Shown here piece by piece: positions 17,218-26,023 of a stretch of 64,000 nt of DNA. Source of the DNA: JAGSPQ01 sp038206395. GTDB lineage: Bacteria > Myxococcota > Myxococcia > Myxococcales > Myxococcaceae. The stretch covers positions 1 to 64,000 of the forward strand of contig JBBRAX010000015.1 in the NCBI GenBank assembly GCA_038206395.1, read 5' to 3'. Below the pieces are notes generated by a model. The model was not told the origin of the DNA. It saw nothing but the letters and a program-made list of their open reading frames with translations, and made no database searches. Numbering within the stretch: position 1 is the first letter of the stretch; every line of letters starts with the position of its first letter. Made by a program: the position numbers and the translations under genes.

Positions 17218-18174
17218 CTACGGCAGCCTCTGCTCGAAGGCACGAAACGCCAGCGCCACCCCAATGCCACCCGAGATCAGCGGGCTTCGCCACACCGCCG
17301 TCGGGCTCTGCTGAACCACCGTGAGCGCCGTGTGCACCTGCAGCCCCGCGCGCAGCCGCAGCCGCACCCAGTCGCCCAGTGGCAGATCGAAGAATGGCTC
17401 GAAGCCGAACGACGCAGCTGGAGTCGTTGTAGAGGCCACCGAGTCCGGCACCCACATCTGCAACGCACCGAAGCGTCCCAGCAGACATCCACCGAAAAGC
17501 CAGAAGCGCAGACACACGACCGGCCCCGCGTCGATCAGCAGGCCCTGCAGCCGGCCCGCCCCGCCGCCCGTCACCGTCATCCGCGCGCCCAGCTCGAGGC
17601 GGCCCGCTGTCCAATACGCGTCCACCATTCCCGCCGGCGCCGCCGTCGGAAGATCCGCAATCGACAGCGCGCCACCCCCACCCACGTAGAAGCGGCCCCG
17701 CTCGCGCTCTGGCGAAGGGGGCTCTGCCGCAGGCTCGAGCACGACAGGCGGAGGCGGCAGCATCGGCGCAGGAAACGGCTCGAGGGCGATCTCTACCCGT
17801 GGAGGCGGAGTTGGGTCCGGCGCGGGCCGCGTGATCACCAACGGGTCGATCGCGATCGCCACCGCCAGCGCAGTCGCCGCTGCGAGCTCCGCACAGTCCT
17901 CGCTGCTCGAGACGATTTGCCGCTGACCCGCCGCCGCACCATTGGGCTCGAGCACTCGGATCTGTGCGACCAGCGACGCCCCATCGCGCGACATTCGCAC
18001 CGACACCGTGCGCTCGGCGCTGGGCGAGAACGGATCGCGCCCCAGCCGCTCGGCCACCGAACGTTCCAGCGCCGCCTGTTCCGGACAGGCCAGTGCCTCG
18101 CGCGCGTACACCAGGCGGAACGTCGGATCTGCTGCCAGCGACGACGACAGGGCGACCGCGATCAGCCAGCTCAC
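17218..18174 (-). CDS. Exported protein with beta-rich C-terminal domain, unknown
   Basis: 318 residues from a GTG at 18174 whose last two bases start the TGA of the upstream gene (GTGA). The protein opens with a signal peptide (VSWLIAVALSSSLAA). A first soluble domain (ACPEQAALERSVAERLG, Cys pair) is followed by a Pro-rich linker (about 140-175) and a C-terminal half of amphipathic strands (FYVGGGGALSIADLP, WVRLRLRAGLQVHTALTV) that resembles a small outer-membrane barrel. No family name comes to mind. It lies 12 bases upstream of the sigma gene and is probably co-regulated with it. Confidence 0.7.
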   Translation of the reverse strand: MSWLIAVALSSSLAADPTFRLVYAREALACPEQAALERSVAERLGRDPFSPSAERTVSVRMSRDGASLVAQIRVLEPNGAAAGQRQIVSSSEDCAELAAATALAVAIAIDPLVITRPAPDPTPPPRVEIALEPFPAPMLPPPPVVLEPAAEPPSPERERGRFYVGGGGALSIADLPTAAPAGMVDAYWTAGRLELGARMTVTGGGAGRLQGLLIDAGPVVCLRFWLFGGCLLGRFGALQMWVPDSVASTTTPAASFGFEPFFDLPLGDWVRLRLRAGLQVHTALTVVQQSPTAVWRSPLISGGIGVALAFRAFEQRLP

Positions 18175-18689
18175 TTGCAGGCTCCGGCGACACAGGCTTT
18201 GCCTGCTGCGCAGAACGAGCAGGAACTTCCGCCTGAGCCGCAGTTGCTGGTCGAGGTTCCGCTGACACACGCCCCGAAGAAGTCGCAGCAGCCGGCGCAG
18301 TTGGAAGGCAGGCACGCGGTGCAGACGCCGTCGCGGCAGGTCTCGTTCGAGCCGCACGCCACGCACTGCTGGCCCGCCTTCCCGCAAGAAAGATCGCTGT
18401 CGCCCACGTTACAGAACGGGTCGCTGCAGCAGCCGGAGCAGGCTCCGCAGGTCGACGGGCTGCAGACCCCCCGGGAACACAGCCCGCTGCAGGGCGAACA
18501 GTCGAGGCTGCCGGCTCCACACGCGCCGGCCGATTGATCTTTGAACTGCAGGCAGCTTCCGTTCTGACAACAGCCTGAAGCACAGTCGGTGCTGTTGCAG
18601 GGATCGTCGAGCTGCACGCGGTACTCGCACGCGCCGAGCACCACCGCCAACGCGAGCCCACAGAGCATCTGCCGCATTCCGAACACCAT
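18171..18689 (-). CDS. Cysteine-rich lipoprotein
   Basis: 172 residues with a lipobox VVLGAC near residue 21; an in-frame ATG at 18677 (MRQMLCGLAL) would give a shorter signal and may be the true start. The mature protein has about 30 Cys in a repeating pattern (CASGCCQNGSC, CSGCCSDPFC, CAGCCDFFGAC), separated by Gly and Ser, which must form many disulfides outside the cytoplasm. Such Cys-rich lipoproteins are common in Myxococcota; their role is unknown. It heads the four-gene sigma-factor unit. Confidence 0.75.
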   Translation of the reverse strand: MVFGMRQMLCGLALAVVLGACEYRVQLDDPCNSTDCASGCCQNGSCLQFKDQSAGACGAGSLDCSPCSGLCSRGVCSPSTCGACSGCCSDPFCNVGDSDLSCGKAGQQCVACGSNETCRDGVCTACLPSNCAGCCDFFGACVSGTSTSNCGSGGSSCSFCAAGKACVAGACK

Positions 18690-18862
18690 ATGTGAGGGGC
18701 GATCGACACGGTGGTGCTCTCATTTGTTCATCGGCTTCTGCGATGCGATTCCGTCACGAAAAAGAGAGTTTCTTTCGCCCGCCGTGACGGATTGGAGCCC
18801 ACACCCCCAATTTCAGAAAGACACTGCGTGTTGGCAGTGCTTCCAACCAAAGGGTGGCAAAC

Positions 18863-19099
18863 ATGAAGGCGATGCTCGTGGCGATGGTGCTGGGACTTTC
18901 TGTCGTGGGCTGTGGGGGGGGCGGCAGCACGGGCCAGGGCGGAGGCGGAGGCTCGCAGACGTGCCAAGAGCAGCACGACTGCATCAACGGTTCGTGCAAG
19001 TGCACTTCGGGCCCGAAGAAAGACAGCGCGTGCTGCGATCCCGACAGCACGACGTGCACGACGAACAAGTGCGACACCTTCTGCCGCTACTGCGAGTAG
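18863..19099 (+). CDS. Small cysteine-rich lipoprotein
   Basis: 78 residues. The ATG at 18863 is chosen because a GGGTGG ribosome site ends five bases upstream and the lipobox (LGLSVVGC) is then properly placed. After a Gly/Ser linker come ten Cys in 45 residues (CQEQHDCINGSCKC, ACCDPDSTTC, CDTFCRYC). It is divergent from the other Cys-rich lipoprotein gene 170 bases away; the two may be distantly related. The function is unknown. Confidence 0.65.
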   Translation: MKAMLVAMVLGLSVVGCGGGGSTGQGGGGGSQTCQEQHDCINGSCKCTSGPKKDSACCDPDSTTCTTNKCDTFCRYCE

Positions 19100-19262
19100 A
19101 CGGCGGCGGGTGAGCCTTCGCCTGGGGCGGTTTCAGTCGAGCGGAACGGTCTCGCCCTGGCTCGGGCCGTAGTGCACGGTGATCGGAAGGTCGCCTGTCC
19201 CGTCTCACGGCCTCCCTCGTTTTTCCAGACGAGGTGGGCCGCGCCCTCATAAGTTCGGCGGT

Positions 19263-20567
19263 GTGAAGCTTCCGAAAGCGGGCTCGACGCACGAACAGGT
19301 CCTCACCCGCATGCGGCAGATGCGCAGCGAAGACGCAAACTGGAAGGACGGCCGGACCTTCAGCCTCGTCTACTACGCAGGCGACGACGTCTCGAACCTG
19401 CTCAAGGCGGCGTACAACGAGTTCATCGCCGAGAACGGACTTTCGCCGCTGGCCTTCCCCTCGCTGCGGCGCTTCGAAGCCGAAGTGCTTCGCATCTGCG
19501 CCGACCTCTTTCACGGCGACGCGGAAGTCTGCGGGACGATGACGTCGGGCGGCAGCGAGAGCGTGCTGATGGCGGTGAAGACCGCGCGCGAGTGGGCAAA
19601 GGCGAAGGGCATCACCGCGCCCGAGATGATCTGCCCGACCACCGTGCACCCGGCCTTCGAAAAGGCGGGCCACTACTTCAACGTGAAGATTCAGCACGCA
19701 GGCCTCACGCCCGACTTCCGCGTCGACGTCGCGCAGGTCGAGCAGCTGATCAACCCGAACACGTGCCTCATCGTCGGCTCGGCGGTTCCGTATCCCCACG
19801 GCGTGCTCGACCCCATCGTCGAGCTCGCGGCCCTCGCGCAGAAGCGCGGCCTGCTGTGCCACGTCGACGCCTGCCTCGGCGGCTTCTTCCTTCCCTTCGC
19901 GCGCAAAGCGGGCCGCGACATTCCGCCCTTCGACTTCGAAGTGCCGGGCGTCACCTCGCTGTCGGCCGACCTTCACAAGTACGGCTACGCCGCGAAGGGG
20001 GCTTCGGTCGTCCTCTACAAGACGCACGCGCTGCGCAAGCTCCAGTTCTTCACCTACTCCGAGTGGCCGGGTGGCCTGTACCTCTCACCCTCGATGACGG
20101 GCACCCGCCCGGGTGGAGCGATCGCCGCCGCCTGGGCGATTCTTCACTACCTCGGCGAAGACGGTTACCTCGCGAAGGTGAAGCAGATTCTCGACACCAC
20201 GCAGCGGCTGCAGGAAGGCATCGCGGCGATTCCGGGGATGAAGATTCTTGGGCGTCCGCACGGCAGCGTCTTCGCGTGGAACAGCGACAGCGTCGACGTC
20301 TACCAGCTGGGCGATGCGATGGAGGCGAAGGGCTGGAAGCTCGACCGCCAGCAGAAGCCGCCGGCGCTGCACTGCATGGTGACTCCGGCGCACGCGCCCG
20401 TCGTCGACGCTTTCCTTTCCGACCTGCGCACCTGCGTCGCGTGCTTGAAGGCGGGCGAGCCTGCGCCGGAAGGAAGTGCCGCGCTCTACGGCATGGTGGG
20501 CACGGTGCCGAAAGAGACAGCCGATGGGTTTTTGATCGACTTCCTCGACGGGCTCTACGAGGCGTGA
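19263..20567 (+). CDS. Sphingosine-1-phosphate-lyase-like PLP enzyme
   Basis: About 434 residues from a GTG at 19263; the open frame reaches 19179 but homology-like sequence begins at LPKAGSTHEQVL. It belongs to the group II PLP decarboxylase fold: NWKDGRTFSLVYYAGDD, GTMTSGGSES (91-100, phosphate loop), HPAFEKAGHYF (129-139), VDACLGGFFLPF (201-212) and the Schiff-base lysine K239 in DLHKYGYAAKG. The YYAGDD opening and DLHKYGYAAKG are characteristic of sphingosine-1-phosphate lyase rather than glutamate decarboxylase. It would cleave a phosphorylated long-chain base to an aldehyde and phosphoethanolamine. Its stop overlaps the start of the next gene (GTGA), which codes for a TSUP transporter. 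Confidence 0.8.
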   Translation: MKLPKAGSTHEQVLTRMRQMRSEDANWKDGRTFSLVYYAGDDVSNLLKAAYNEFIAENGLSPLAFPSLRRFEAEVLRICADLFHGDAEVCGTMTSGGSESVLMAVKTAREWAKAKGITAPEMICPTTVHPAFEKAGHYFNVKIQHAGLTPDFRVDVAQVEQLINPNTCLIVGSAVPYPHGVLDPIVELAALAQKRGLLCHVDACLGGFFLPFARKAGRDIPPFDFEVPGVTSLSADLHKYGYAAKGASVVLYKTHALRKLQFFTYSEWPGGLYLSPSMTGTRPGGAIAAAWAILHYLGEDGYLAKVKQILDTTQRLQEGIAAIPGMKILGRPHGSVFAWNSDSVDVYQLGDAMEAKGWKLDRQQKPPALHCMVTPAHAPVVDAFLSDLRTCVACLKAGEPAPEGSAALYGMVGTVPKETADGFLIDFLDGLYEA

Positions 20568-21292
20568 CCGCCGAACAGACGGCGCTCCTCGCCGGCATCG
20601 TCGCGATCGCCTTTCTCGTCGAGGCCGCCGCGGGCTTCGGCAGCATGGTCGTCGCGCTCACCGTCGGAGCGCTCTTCTTCCCGATTCCCTCACTGCTCGG
20701 GTGGCTCGTGCCGGTGAACCTGGTGCTGTCGGTCGTGCTGCTCGCGCGGAATCGAGAGCACGTGAACCGGAAGTTCCTCTTCTCGGCGGTGGTGCCACTG
20801 ATGACCCTTGGCCTGCTGGGCGGCATCGCGCTCGCCCGCACCACCGACACGGCGTGGATGAAGCCGGTGTTCGCGGTGTTCGTCGTCGCCGTCGCGGCGC
20901 ACCAGTTGCTGAGCCGGGCCGCGCTGAAGCCGCTGCCTGCGCCGCTGGCCAACGTGCTGCTCGTGAGCGCGGGGGTCATTCACGGCGTCTTCGCCACCGG
21001 CGGCCCACTGGCCGTCTTCGTCTCGAGCCGCACGCTGCCCGACAAGTCGGCCTTTCGGGCCACGCTCGCCGCGGTCTGGGTGGTGCTCAACCTGCTCTTG
21101 CTGCCTCGCCTGTGGCTCGACGGCTCGCTGGACCTTGCCGTTTCGTTTCTGATGCTCGCGCCGCTGGGCGTCGGTGCGCTGGCCGGCAACTGGATCCACC
21201 ACCGCCTCGACGAGGCGCGCTTTCGGCGCGTGGTCGCCGTACTCTTGCTGGGCGCCGGCGGCACACTGCTCTACACGTCACTGAAAGCCTGA
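20564..21292 (+). CDS. TauE/SafE (TSUP) family permease
   Basis: 242 residues from a GTG that shares bases with the TGA of the lyase gene. Seven to eight hydrophobic helices; the family signature appears twice: AAGFGSMVVALTVGAL near the N-terminus and VSAGVIHGVFATGGPLAVF near the middle. TSUP proteins move small organic anions or sulfur compounds such as sulfite, taurine breakdown products or sulfonates. Coupling to the lyase suggests export of a product or uptake of a substrate of that enzyme. The ATG of the following gene overlaps its TGA. Confidence 0.85.
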   Translation: MTAEQTALLAGIVAIAFLVEAAAGFGSMVVALTVGALFFPIPSLLGWLVPVNLVLSVVLLARNREHVNRKFLFSAVVPLMTLGLLGGIALARTTDTAWMKPVFAVFVVAVAAHQLLSRAALKPLPAPLANVLLVSAGVIHGVFATGGPLAVFVSSRTLPDKSAFRATLAAVWVVLNLLLLPRLWLDGSLDLAVSFLMLAPLGVGALAGNWIHHRLDEARFRRVVAVLLLGAGGTLLYTSLKA

Positions 21293-22419
21293 TGCCCGCC
21301 CTCCAAATCGCCCTCGCCCTCGTCTTCCCCGCGGTCGCGAACTGGCTCGCCGAGCACAACAAGGCAGCGAAGGTGCTGGGGCCGGTGGTCCTTTGCTACG
21401 GCGCGGGCATTCTGTTCGGCAACGTCGGCCTGCCGCTGAACAGCAACGTCTCGATGGAAATCAGCTCGACCGCGGTGCCGGTGGCGATTCCTCTGCTGCT
21501 GTTCAGCAGCGACGTGCGCAAATGGCTCGGGCTCGCGCGGCCGCTGCTCATCTCTTTTGCGCTGGCGTGCATCTCGGCGGTCGCGGCTTCGGCGATGGTC
21601 GGCCTCGTCTTCCGCTCGCGCCACGACGAGTGGTGGAAGATTGCGGGCATGCTCGTCGGCGTCTACGTCGGCGGCACCGCGAACATGAGCGCCGTCGGCC
21701 TCGCGCTCGAGGTGAAGAACGAGACCTTTCTGCTGGTCAGCACCTCGGACGTCGTCACCGGTGGCGTGTACCTGCTCTTCCTCTTGAGCCTCGGCCAGCG
21801 GCTGCTGCTCAAGGTCCTGCCTGCCTTCGTCCCGCAAGAAGGCGCCGCCGAGCACGTCGAGCTTCCCGCCGGCAGTGGGCTCACCCAGGCAAACCTGAAG
21901 CCCCTCTTGTTGGCATTTGGACTCACCGCGCTGATTCTCGGTGTGAGCCTGGGCGTCTCGCAGCTGCTCTTCGGCGCGACGAACGCCCCGTTCGTGCTCG
22001 TCACCATCACCACGCTGGGCATCGTCGCCTCGCTTTCCGACCGGGTCCGCAACCTCGCGGGCGCCTATGACCTCGGAGAGTACGCGCTCTTCGTCTTCTG
22101 CTTCGCGGTGGGCTCGATGGCCGACGTGAGCCAGCTGGCCGGCACCAGCCCCGTCATCTTCTTCTTCGTCCTCGCGACGATGGTCCTCGCGGTCGCGCTT
22201 CACGTGCTGCTCTCTCGCGCCTTCAGGCTCGACGTCGACACCACCATCATCTGCTCGACGGCCACCATCTTCGGCCCCGCCTTCGTCGGCCCCGTCGCCA
22301 GCGCGCTGAAGAATCGGCAGCTCGTCGGCCCGGGCATCACCCTCGGGCTCGCCGGTATCGCGCTGGGCACCTACTTCGGGCTCTTCACCTCGTGGACCCT
22401 GCACGCACTTTTTCCGTAG
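21292..22419 (+). CDS. DUF819 family membrane protein
   Basis: 375 residues with about ten membrane helices, starting MPALQIALALVFPAVANWLAEH. Family-typical segments are LGPVVLCYGAGILFGN, SSTAVPVAIPLLLFS, GTANMSAVGLALEV and the C-terminal ATIFGPAFVGPVASALKN. DUF819 (YjcL-like) proteins are predicted transporters of unknown substrate. It is the third gene of a lyase-permease-permease unit joined by overlapping stop and start codons. Confidence 0.85.
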   Translation: MPALQIALALVFPAVANWLAEHNKAAKVLGPVVLCYGAGILFGNVGLPLNSNVSMEISSTAVPVAIPLLLFSSDVRKWLGLARPLLISFALACISAVAASAMVGLVFRSRHDEWWKIAGMLVGVYVGGTANMSAVGLALEVKNETFLLVSTSDVVTGGVYLLFLLSLGQRLLLKVLPAFVPQEGAAEHVELPAGSGLTQANLKPLLLAFGLTALILGVSLGVSQLLFGATNAPFVLVTITTLGIVASLSDRVRNLAGAYDLGEYALFVFCFAVGSMADVSQLAGTSPVIFFFVLATMVLAVALHVLLSRAFRLDVDTTIICSTATIFGPAFVGPVASALKNRQLVGPGITLGLAGIALGTYFGLFTSWTLHALFP

Positions 22420-22452
22420 GGGCCCCGCCTCTGTGACTAGGTTGTTGCCACC

Positions 22453-23517
22453 ATGGCGAAGATCACAGCGACCCTGATTGGCGGCACGGGCTACGGCGGT
22501 GCCGAGCTCCTGCGGCGGCTCTTGTTTCATCCGAACGTCGAGGTCGCGCGCGTGACGTCGGTCGACAACATCGGGAAGAAAGTCGGCGACGTTCACTTCA
22601 ACCTCGGCAGCGTCTCGCAGCTGACCTTCGAGCAGGTGCCCGCTGCCGAAGCGTGCAAAGGCGTCGACGTCGTCTTCCTCGCGCTGCCGCACAAGACCAC
22701 CGCGAAGGTCGTGCTCGAGATGCTCGACAGTGGCTACCCGGGGAAAATTGTCGACATGTCCGGCGACTTCCGGCTGCGCGACCCAGCCGCGTACGAGAAG
22801 TACTACGGCGTCGTGCACCCGCGCCCCGCGATGCTCACCGAAGGCGCCTTCGTCTATGGCCTGCCCGAGCTGAACCGCGAGGCGATCAAGAAGGCGAAGT
22901 ACATCGCCAGCCCCGGCTGCTTCGCGACCACCATCGCGCTCGGCATCTACCCGCTCGCGAAGGCCGGCCTCTTGAGCGGCCCCGTGCAGACCGTCGCCGC
23001 CACCGGCAGCTCGGGCAGCGGCGCCAACCCCGTCATCGGCACCCACCACCCACTGCGCGCCTCGAACCTGCGCACGTACAAGCCGCTGGACCACCAGCAC
23101 ATCCCGGAAATCGTCCAGACGCTGGGCTTGGTCGGCGCCAAAGACCTGGCGCTCGAGTTCGTGCCCGTCTCTGCGCCGCTGCCCCGCGGCATCTTCGCGA
23201 CCAGCTTCGTGACGGTGCCCGCGAGCACCACCAAGGACCAGCTTTCGGCCGCCTGGAAATCGGCCTTCGCCAACGACCCGTTCATCCGCATCGTCGAAGG
23301 AGATCGCCAGCCCGAGGTCGTCGCCGTCGCGCACGGCAACTACGTAGAGGTCGGCTTCACGCTCGGCCCCGTCACCGGCAGCACCCGCCGCGTCGTCTGC
23401 TTCTCCGCGCTCGACAACCTCGTCAAGGGCGGCGCTGGCCAGTCGATTCAGGCGTTCAACGTGATGATGGGCTTCGAAGAGAAAGCGACGCTGGCCGAGC
23501 CGGGGTTGTGGCCGTGA
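22453..23517 (+). CDS. argC: N-acetyl-gamma-glutamyl-phosphate reductase
   Basis: 354 residues. The NADP-binding start TATLIGGTGYGGAELLRRL, the FLALPHKTT segment and the catalytic Cys156 in SPGCFATT mark ArgC. It reduces N-acetylglutamyl phosphate to the semialdehyde, the third step of arginine synthesis. A start-proximal ribosome site is weak, but the ATG at 22453 gives the full family length (about 345-350). Its TGA overlaps the GTG of argB. Confidence 0.95.
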   Translation: MAKITATLIGGTGYGGAELLRRLLFHPNVEVARVTSVDNIGKKVGDVHFNLGSVSQLTFEQVPAAEACKGVDVVFLALPHKTTAKVVLEMLDSGYPGKIVDMSGDFRLRDPAAYEKYYGVVHPRPAMLTEGAFVYGLPELNREAIKKAKYIASPGCFATTIALGIYPLAKAGLLSGPVQTVAATGSSGSGANPVIGTHHPLRASNLRTYKPLDHQHIPEIVQTLGLVGAKDLALEFVPVSAPLPRGIFATSFVTVPASTTKDQLSAAWKSAFANDPFIRIVEGDRQPEVVAVAHGNYVEVGFTLGPVTGSTRRVVCFSALDNLVKGGAGQSIQAFNVMMGFEEKATLAEPGLWP

Positions 23518-24347
23518 AGGCGGGCGAATGGTTCGTGGTGAAGATTGGCGGTGAGCTCGCCAGCGATCGACACAAGCTCGCGCGCACCGTCGGCAAATCG
23601 ATTCACGCGTTTCTCGAAGCGGGCGTGAAGGTCTGCGTCGTCCACGGCGGCGGGCCGCAGGCGAACGAGCTGTCGAAGCGGCTCGGCATTCAGACGAAGC
23701 AGGTCGGCGGCCGGCGCGTCACCGACGAGGCGACTCTGGAAGTGATGAAGATGACGCTCGCGGGCCAGGTGTCTGTCGACATCGCCAGCGCTTTCAAGCT
23801 CGCGCACGTGCCTGCCATCTGCACCTCGGGCGTGTCGGCCGGGCTGGTCGAAGCGGTGAGGCGCCCGCCGATGGTGGTCACCGGTGGTGGCCCTGACCCG
23901 GTCGACTTCGGCCTCGTCGGCGACGTCACCGCGGTGAACCTCGCGCTGCTCGACAAGCTCGCCTCGGCCGGCGTGGTGCCGGTGATGGGCTCACTGGGCG
24001 CCGACGCGTTTGGCAACGTCTTCAACATCAACGCGGACACCGTGGCGACGCGCGTCGCTGCGCACCTCTCGGCCGCGCGGCTCTTCCTCGTCAGCAACGT
24101 GCCCGGCGTGCTCGCGAACAAGGACGACCCGACGACGCGCATTCCGCGGCTCACCCCGGAAGAGGCGATGGCCAAGATTGCCAGCGGCGTCATCGTCGGC
24201 GGGATGATTCCAAAGGTGGAAGAGAGCCTGGCGATGCTGCAGGAAGGCATCGACGCGATTCACATCGTGGGGCTCGACCCCGACTCGGCGATTCTCGACG
24301 AGGCGCAGGACCCCGGCAGCCGCGGCACCGTGTTCGTGCGCGGCTGA
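23514..24347 (+). CDS. argB: Acetylglutamate kinase
   Basis: 277 residues from a GTG in a GTGA overlap with argC. It shows the amino-acid-kinase fold: FVVKIGGELA at the start, VCVVHGGGPQANEL, GLVGDVTAVN, FLVSNVPGVL and the C-terminal GGMIPKVEESLAML. It phosphorylates N-acetylglutamate, the step before ArgC. The N-terminal regulatory helix of arginine-sensitive hexameric ArgB is not obvious, so feedback inhibition cannot be predicted. argC and argB form a two-gene arginine operon. Confidence 0.95.
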   Translation: MKAGEWFVVKIGGELASDRHKLARTVGKSIHAFLEAGVKVCVVHGGGPQANELSKRLGIQTKQVGGRRVTDEATLEVMKMTLAGQVSVDIASAFKLAHVPAICTSGVSAGLVEAVRRPPMVVTGGGPDPVDFGLVGDVTAVNLALLDKLASAGVVPVMGSLGADAFGNVFNINADTVATRVAAHLSAARLFLVSNVPGVLANKDDPTTRIPRLTPEEAMAKIASGVIVGGMIPKVEESLAMLQEGIDAIHIVGLDPDSAILDEAQDPGSRGTVFVRG

Positions 24348-24367
24348 CCCGTGAGACACTGCCGCGC

Positions 24368-25765
24368 GTGACCCGTCTTCTCGCGCTGACCCTCGGCGCC
24401 ATTTTCTTCTCGTGCGGCTCGACGTCGGGCGGCGGCTTCAAGGCCGTTGTTGCGTACGCGCTGGTCGGTGTGTCGGACGCGTGCATTCGCGTGCGCGCGT
24501 CACCCGAGAAGCCGGCCGGGCAGACGAAAGAGAACAGCCTGTCACTGAAGGGCAGGGCGAAAGACGGCTCGCTGCGCTTCGGCATTCTCACCGGCGACGA
24601 CTGGACGGGGGCAATCACCGTGACGGCAACGCTTCACCCGGCGTGCGGCGATGCGCGGGTGCTCGCGCGCGACGTGAAATCGGCGCCAACCCCGGTGGGC
24701 GGAAAGGTGGTGACGCTCGACTTCACGCTCGTTGAGCCGGTGACGGATGGCGGCGGCGGCTTCGACGCAGGGCTCGAAGATGCCGGCCTCGACGCGGGTG
24801 TGGACGCGGGTGTGGACGCAGGCGTGGACGCAGGCGTGGACGCAGGCGTGGACGCAGGGGTGCGTTCGTGTGACGGGGGTTTTGCAGAAGTGGTGGTGGC
24901 TCCCGTGATGGGCGGCACCTGGTTCGACGTCGCGCCCTACGCTCCCAACGGCGTCTGGCTGATTGGCGCGGGTGCATTGTTCCACCGCAGTGGCGCCGGC
25001 TGGATTCCCGCGAGCGCCTCCTGCGCGGGCGAGCACCACGCCGGCTGGGCCCGCCCTGACGGCCGCGTCTACTTCGGCACCATCGGAGCGCCGCTGCGCT
25101 TCACCGACCCAGGCCCCACGCCGCAGTGCACCGAGCTTTCAGGCTCTGCCGATGCGGGCAAGGTCTACGGGATGACGGGCCACGTCGATGCGGGCCTCAC
25201 CGTCGTCTACGCCGCCTCACTCGAAGGAACCATTCAGCGCCACAGCGACCCGGACGACGCGGGCTTGTTCCATCAGTGGAACGTCACCGACGCTGGCGTC
25301 ACCGAGCTGTGGACCATCGCCGGGTTCGGCGACGCGATTCAGTTTGCGGGCGGCCGCAGCAATGGCACCAACGGCATCATCTTGAAGCGCGACCCTGCCA
25401 CCGACCGCTGGGTGCCCGAGCCGATTTCAATCAACTCAATCGTCAACGACATCTCGGTGGTCAGCCCCACGCTTGCGTTTGCTGGTACCGAAGGCCGCGA
25501 CCTTTTCCAGTGGGACGGTGCGACGTGGGTGCGCGTGAGCCAGAACCAGGTGGGCCTCGCCATCTACGGCCTGCAGGGCTTCAGCGTGTCGAACCTCTAC
25601 GCCGCGGGTGAGACTGGGTCCGTGCGCCGGTGGAATGGGGTGTCGTGGAGCACCGTTGGAGCTTTCGCTGGCGGATCCAGCAGCTTCATCGCTCGAATTC
25701 GAGGCCTCGATGCCTGTGAAGTGTGGGGCGTGGGCACGGCGGGCCTCGTGTTTCGTAGCGAATAG
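24368..25765 (+). CDS. Lipoprotein with Asp-Ala-Gly repeat linker and beta-propeller-like domain
   Basis: 465 residues starting at GTG 24368. The lipobox-like IFFSC places the lipidated Cys near 17. A small N-terminal beta domain is followed by a linker of near-perfect VDAG repeats (about 140-167) encoded by a 12-base tandem repeat, then a propeller-like domain with WLIGAGALFHRSG, YAASLEGTIQRH, FAGTEGRDLFQWDG, YAAGETGSVRRWNG and VWGVGTAGLVFRSE, one motif per blade. Such proteins are abundant in Myxococcota and face outward. It is 20 bases downstream of argB but functionally unrelated. Confidence 0.75.
   Translation: MTRLLALTLGAIFFSCGSTSGGGFKAVVAYALVGVSDACIRVRASPEKPAGQTKENSLSLKGRAKDGSLRFGILTGDDWTGAITVTATLHPACGDARVLARDVKSAPTPVGGKVVTLDFTLVEPVTDGGGGFDAGLEDAGLDAGVDAGVDAGVDAGVDAGVDAGVRSCDGGFAEVVVAPVMGGTWFDVAPYAPNGVWLIGAGALFHRSGAGWIPASASCAGEHHAGWARPDGRVYFGTIGAPLRFTDPGPTPQCTELSGSADAGKVYGMTGHVDAGLTVVYAASLEGTIQRHSDPDDAGLFHQWNVTDAGVTELWTIAGFGDAIQFAGGRSNGTNGIILKRDPATDRWVPEPISINSIVNDISVVSPTLAFAGTEGRDLFQWDGATWVRVSQNQVGLAIYGLQGFSVSNLYAAGETGSVRRWNGVSWSTVGAFAGGSSSFIARIRGLDACEVWGVGTAGLVFRSE
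24791..24862 (+). repeat. Six tandem 12-bp units inside the lipoprotein linker
   Basis: Six head-to-tail copies of a 12-base unit (consensus GACGCAGGCGTG) encode the Asp-Ala-Gly-Val linker. The first two copies carry GGGTGTG and the last GGGGTG. The number of units is likely to vary by slippage without breaking the frame. Confidence 0.85.
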
Positions 25766-25872
25766 TCCCGGCTGGGCGCGCTGGAGCACGATTGCCACGA
25801 TGCCAAAAACGCGATTCGGGCGGCCCAGCCCAGCGATCGGGCTTGGCCCCAACGCTGCAGTGAACCTCTGAC

Positions 25873-26022
25873 ATGCTCCTTACAATCCTCGTCATCGTCC
25901 TGGTGCTCTCGTTGATCGGTGGTGGTGTTGGCCACTCGAAGTTCGGCTACGCGGGCTGGTCGCCGGCCGGCATCATCATCATCATCCTGCTGATCCTGCT
26001 CTTCACGGGCCGGCTCGGTTAG
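25873..26022 (+). CDS. DUF3309-like small hydrophobic protein
   Basis: A 49-residue protein, MLLTILVIVLVLSLIGGGVG at the start, then HSKFGYAGWSPAG and a second hydrophobic helix (IIIIILLILLFTGRLG). This two-helix hairpin with an aromatic-Gly loop (GYAGWSPAG) matches the DUF3309 family of tiny membrane proteins. Stop TAG is at 26020-26022. The family has no known function. It lies between two large lipoprotein genes and converges on the one to the right. Confidence 0.75.
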   Translation: MLLTILVIVLVLSLIGGGVGHSKFGYAGWSPAGIIIIILLILLFTGRLG

Positions 26023-26023
26023 C

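Noticed and set aside
21271..23334. A 687-residue minus-strand frame opposite the DUF819 and argC genes
   Set aside because: Highly charged, no motif, and both plus-strand genes are unmistakable.
24791..24862. Tandem repeats as a possible CRISPR array
   Set aside because: Units are 12 bp with no spacers and stay in frame as a protein linker.
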